Source: Acetatifactor sp.
GTDB taxonomy: Bacteria; Bacillota; Clostridia; Lachnospirales; Lachnospiraceae
Direction of reading: 5' to 3'
Assembly (NCBI GenBank): GCA_024699575.1
Contig: JAILPF010000275.1
Location: 1 to 12,098, forward strand
Length of the DNA stretch: 12,098 nucleotides
Every line of letters begins with the position of its first letter. The stretch's first letter is position 1. The notes under the pieces were generated by a model that worked only from the letters and a program-made list of their open reading frames with translations, was not told where the DNA came from and ran no database searches. Shown here in pieces: positions 6,223 through 12,098 of the stretch. The translations under genes were made by a program, and so were the position numbers.

Positions 6223-6595
6223 AACGCTGCTTGAGATGCTTATCGGTCTGATTATCTGGGGAATTATCCTTCAGGTGGGCGGGGCGTTTCTGGCAAAGGA
6301 ACAGGGCGTTTATGCAAGGAGTCTTTGGTTTGGCATCCTGCTCGCCTGCGCGGGCGTCCTGCATATGTATCGGACACTGGACAGAGCATTGGGATTGGGA
6401 GAAAAAGAAGCCAGTAAAGCGATTTTTCGGGGATACCTTTTCCGCTATGGTGCTTTTGTCCTGATACTCGGCATAATTATGGTGACAGAGGTTTTAAATC
6501 CGCTGGTGGTGTTTCTGGCGTATGTCGGAATGAAAGTAACGGCTTATTTACAGCCTTTTACTCATAAGCTATGTAACAAAATATTTCATGAATAG
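6194..6595 (+). CDS. atpI: ATP synthase protein I
   Basis: Non-structural membrane protein of ATP synthase operons, thought to help assemble the c-ring or the whole complex. From the ATG at 6194 it is 133 residues, with four hydrophobic segments at about 13-33, 42-60, 82-98 and 101-120. Between the second and third is a polar loop (LDRALGLGEKEASKAIFRGYLFRYGAF) whose RGYLxRY resembles the AtpI family. In-frame ATGs at 6188, 6194 and 6197 are all possible; AAAAGGA at 6178-6184 spaces best with 6194. The frame extends open upstream, but that part lies inside atpZ. Its stop overlaps the atpB ribosome binding site. Sequence similarity in this family is weak, so the call rests partly on position. 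Confidence 0.8.
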   Translation: MMETIKKINRTLLEMLIGLIIWGIILQVGGAFLAKEQGVYARSLWFGILLACAGVLHMYRTLDRALGLGEKEASKAIFRGYLFRYGAFVLILGIIMVTEVLNPLVVFLAYVGMKVTAYLQPFTHKLCNKIFHE

Positions 6596-6606
6596 GAGGT
6601 GAAACA

Positions 6607-7640
<1,034 letters not shown>

Positions 7641-7643
7641 TAT

Positions 7644-7662
7644 ATCCGTGGCAAAAACGGAT
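7644..7662 (+). other. Hairpin between atpE and atpF
   Basis: ATCCGT (7644-7649) pairs with ACGGAT (7657-7662) around a seven-base loop, three bases after the atpE stop. There is no U run. It may stabilise the 3' end of an atpE-containing mRNA; otherwise it is a chance structure. Confidence 0.4.
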
Positions 7663-7685
7663 GAGCGGTGGAAAGGAGGAAAAGA

Positions 7686-8228
7686 ATGATACTTTTAACA
7701 GGTGGCGAGTCCATGGAGAGACTATTCAATCTGGACTGGCAGCTGCTGGCTGATTCCTGCCTCACCATCATTGCTATTTTTGTACTGTTCTTTGCACTCA
7801 GCTATTTGTTGTTCAACCCGGCGAGAAAGCTGTTGAACAACCGTAAAGAGAAGATTCAGAATGAACTGGAAGATGCCAAGACCAACATGGAGAAGGCAGA
7901 AGCTCTGAGAACTGAGTATGAGGATAAATTAAAAAATGTACAGAAAGAGGCGGAGAACATCTTGAGCGAAGCCCGTAAAAAGGCATTGGCCAATGAGAAT
8001 CAGATTGTTGCACGCGCAAAAGAAGAGGCTGCAGCAATTCTGGAGAGAGCCCGTACAGAGGCTGAATTGGAGAAGCAAAAGATGTCGGATGACATCAAGA
8101 AGGAGATGGTTTCCGTTGCATCCTTGATGGCAGGAAAAGTGGTATCTGCTTCCATTGATACGACCGTACAGGACCAGCTGATTGAAGAGACACTGAAAGA
8201 ATTGGGTGATGAAACATGGCTAAGTTAG
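7686..8228 (+). CDS. atpF: ATP synthase Fo subunit b
   Basis: Peripheral stalk subunit linking the membrane to F1. From the ATG at 7686 it is 180 residues. A single membrane helix spans about 22-43 and ends in the conserved FNPARKLLNNRKEKI; a long charged helix (about 47-140, rich in E, K, A, R) would form the right-handed dimer stalk, and 140-175 is the delta-binding end. AAAGGAGG at 7672-7679 fixes the start. A GTG/ATG region further upstream adds only MERRKR and is not needed, and an internal Met at 7713 remains possible. Only one b-type gene is present, as in heterotrophic Firmicutes. The end overlaps atpH by 13 nt, so the two are translationally coupled. Confidence 0.93.
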   Translation: MILLTGGESMERLFNLDWQLLADSCLTIIAIFVLFFALSYLLFNPARKLLNNRKEKIQNELEDAKTNMEKAEALRTEYEDKLKNVQKEAENILSEARKKALANENQIVARAKEEAAAILERARTEAELEKQKMSDDIKKEMVSVASLMAGKVVSASIDTTVQDQLIEETLKELGDETWLS

Positions 8229-8764
8229 TCTCAAAGACATACGGGGAAGCCTTGTTTGAAATTGCATCCGAGCAGGGTGGCCTCAGAGAATGGATGGAAG
8301 AAGTGAATGCGCTTTGGCAAATCCTTACCGACAATCAGGAGTTTGATAAAATGATGAAGCACCCGGGAATTCCCATTCAGGAGAAGGTGCAGATTCTGAA
8401 AAACGTATTTGAGGGTCAGATTCGAGAGGAACTCCTAAACTTTTTGATGATTGTCATTACCAAGGAACGATATGCGCAGTTGAATGCAATTTTCCGCTAT
8501 TTCATCGATAGGGTGAAAGAGACGGAAAAAATCGGCGTGGCTTATGTGACAACAGCGATAGAATTGAATAAAGCGCAGAAGGATGCTGTGACTGACAGAC
8601 TGCTTGCGACCACATCTTATGAGAGCATGGAAATGCACTACAAGGTGGATACAGCTCTTATCGGAGGAATGAAAATCCGCGTGGGAGACAGAGTGGTTGA
8701 TTCCAGTATCCGCAGCAAATTAGATGAGATGACCAAACAATTATTACAGATCCAGCTGGGTTAG
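8216..8764 (+). CDS. atpH: ATP synthase F1 subunit delta
   Basis: Delta (OSCP) subunit that clamps the b stalk to the top of the alpha/beta hexamer. The 182-residue length is normal. The N-terminal helical domain has YGEALFEIA (9-17), HPGIPIQEKVQILKNVF (49-65) and LLNFLMIVITKERYAQLNAIFRYF (73-96). The C-terminal family signature is LIGGMKIRVGDRVVDSSIRSKL (148-169), where the usual aspartate-glycine before serine is DS. The ATG at 8216 lies inside the end of atpF, with GGGTGAT at 8204-8210 as the likely ribosome binding site. Ends 27 nt before the atpA start. Confidence 0.94.
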   Translation: MAKLVSKTYGEALFEIASEQGGLREWMEEVNALWQILTDNQEFDKMMKHPGIPIQEKVQILKNVFEGQIREELLNFLMIVITKERYAQLNAIFRYFIDRVKETEKIGVAYVTTAIELNKAQKDAVTDRLLATTSYESMEMHYKVDTALIGGMKIRVGDRVVDSSIRSKLDEMTKQLLQIQLG

Positions 8765-10300
<1,536 letters not shown>

Positions 10301-10311
10301 GGAGGTAATAT

Positions 10312-11235
10312 ATGGCCTCAATGAGAGACATCAAGCGGCGTCGCGAGTCCATCACGAGCACGTCGCAGATCACCAAAGCCATGAAGCTGGTTTCCACCGT
10401 GAAGCTGCAGAAGGCCAAGGGACGGGCGGAGGAATCCAAGCCCTATTTTGAAAAAATGTACGAGACGGTATCCACGATGCTCGCGAAATCAGGAAACGTT
10501 CACAGCGTTTTCCTCGATTCGGAGAACAAGGAAGGTCCTAAAAAGACAGGCATCATTGTCATCACATCCAATCGCGGATTGGCCGGCGGATATAACTCAA
10601 ACATCGTCAAGCTGGTAAACAACGCCGGTTTTGACAAGGAGAATGCCACGGTTTATCCTGTCGGGAAAAAGGGGCTCGAGGCTCTGCGCAGGCTCGGTTA
10701 CAACCTGAGCGGCGATTTCAATGAGGTGATGAACAAGCCGCTGTTCGGAGATGCCGTGAGTATCGGTAAAACTGTTACGGATGATCTGGTGTCCGGCAAG
10801 ATTGATGAAGTATATCTCGCCTACACGGAGTTCAAAAACACCGTGACACAGATACCGAGACTTCTCAAAATTCTCCCGTTTACTGAGGAGGATTTGGAGA
10901 GTAATTCCGGTATGGGGAATATTTCCTCAGATGAAGAAGCAGCCGGTAAAAAGGAAGATGAGCCAAAGGGTGCCCAGGCTATTATGAACTACGAGCCGGA
11001 GGAAGAGGAAACGTTACAGTACATCATTCCGATGTATATGAATTCACTGATCTTCGGTGCTCTCGTGGAGGCAAGCGCCAGCGAGAATGGAGCGCGTATG
11101 CAGGCTATGGATAATGCGACGTCGAACGCGGAAGAGATGATCGACACTCTCGGACTTCAGTATAACAGGGCACGTCAGGCGGCGATCACACAGGAGCTGA
11201 CAGAGATCGTGGCGGGCGCTGCGGCCATCGAATAA
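10312..11235 (+). CDS. atpG: ATP synthase F1 subunit gamma, with long acidic insert
   Basis: Central rotor shaft of F1. N-terminal helix MRDIKRRRESITSTSQITKAMKLVSTVKLQKA (4-35) and C-terminal helix with NGARMQAMDNATSNAEEMI (259-277) and ITQELTEIVAGAAA (292-305) are the classic coiled-coil parts. SNRGLAGGYNSN (86-97) is the Rossmann-domain motif, with N where D is common. At 307 residues it is about 20 longer than E. coli gamma. The excess lies between ILPF (187-190) and NYEPEEEE (226-233), a glycine-, serine- and acid-rich linker with no cysteine. GGAGGT at 10301-10306 gives an excellent start at 10312. Codon use is shifted to more G/C third positions compared with upstream Fo genes. Confidence 0.96.
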   Translation: MASMRDIKRRRESITSTSQITKAMKLVSTVKLQKAKGRAEESKPYFEKMYETVSTMLAKSGNVHSVFLDSENKEGPKKTGIIVITSNRGLAGGYNSNIVKLVNNAGFDKENATVYPVGKKGLEALRRLGYNLSGDFNEVMNKPLFGDAVSIGKTVTDDLVSGKIDEVYLAYTEFKNTVTQIPRLLKILPFTEEDLESNSGMGNISSDEEAAGKKEDEPKGAQAIMNYEPEEEETLQYIIPMYMNSLIFGALVEASASENGARMQAMDNATSNAEEMIDTLGLQYNRARQAAITQELTEIVAGAAAIE

Positions 11236-11246
11236 GGAGGTTATAA

Positions 11247-12098
<852 letters not shown>

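Overview
The window looks like the chromosome of an anaerobic Firmicute of the Clostridia, probably Lachnospiraceae. The evidence is moderate G+C, strong AGGAGG-type ribosome binding sites, a PcsB/CwlO-like coiled coil joined to a SleB-type hydrolase, and a Sua5-rpiB-upp ... atp gene order that recalls the Bacillus ywlC-ywlF-upp-atpI locus. Genus and species cannot be fixed from the sequence alone.

Region 1 (1-3607, + strand) is a tightly spaced run of five genes: the 3' part of a Sua5/YwlC-type threonylcarbamoyl-AMP synthase, ribose-5-phosphate isomerase B, uracil phosphoribosyltransferase, dCMP deaminase, and a secreted coiled-coil/SleB cell-wall hydrolase. RpiB, Upp and dCMP deaminase fit together as pentose phosphate/PRPP supply, uracil salvage and dUMP production. 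A strong hairpin follows the hydrolase, where it meets an oppositely oriented gene.

Region 2 (about 3650-5760, - strand) lies between the two conserved + strand blocks and reads as an accessory insertion made of two transcription units. The first is a polytopic membrane protein followed, with an 11-nt overlap, by a small Cro/CI-type regulator; a sigma-A-like promoter drives it and a 14-bp-arm inverted repeat covers the -35 box. The second is a phosphinothricin-acetyltransferase-like GNAT protein followed by a DUF402 protein, with its own promoter and a clear intrinsic terminator.

Region 3 (5871-12098, + strand) is the F1Fo ATP synthase operon atpZ-I-B-E-F-H-A-G-D, cut off inside atpD. A good promoter (TAGACA, 17 nt, TATAAT) precedes it. 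Subunit c carries the residue set of Na+-binding rotor rings (Q30, E63, T64, T65, Y68), so the enzyme is probably sodium-coupled. Subunit gamma carries an acidic loop about 20 residues longer than that of E. coli, at the place where chloroplast gamma has its regulatory insert. Small hairpins flank atpE.

I see no tRNA, rRNA, CRISPR array, insertion sequence or phage gene. No gene-free stretch exceeds 300 bases. The best candidates for something undescribed are the autoregulated-looking membrane protein/regulator pair, the gamma insert and the hydrolase architecture; most of the rest is conserved housekeeping.
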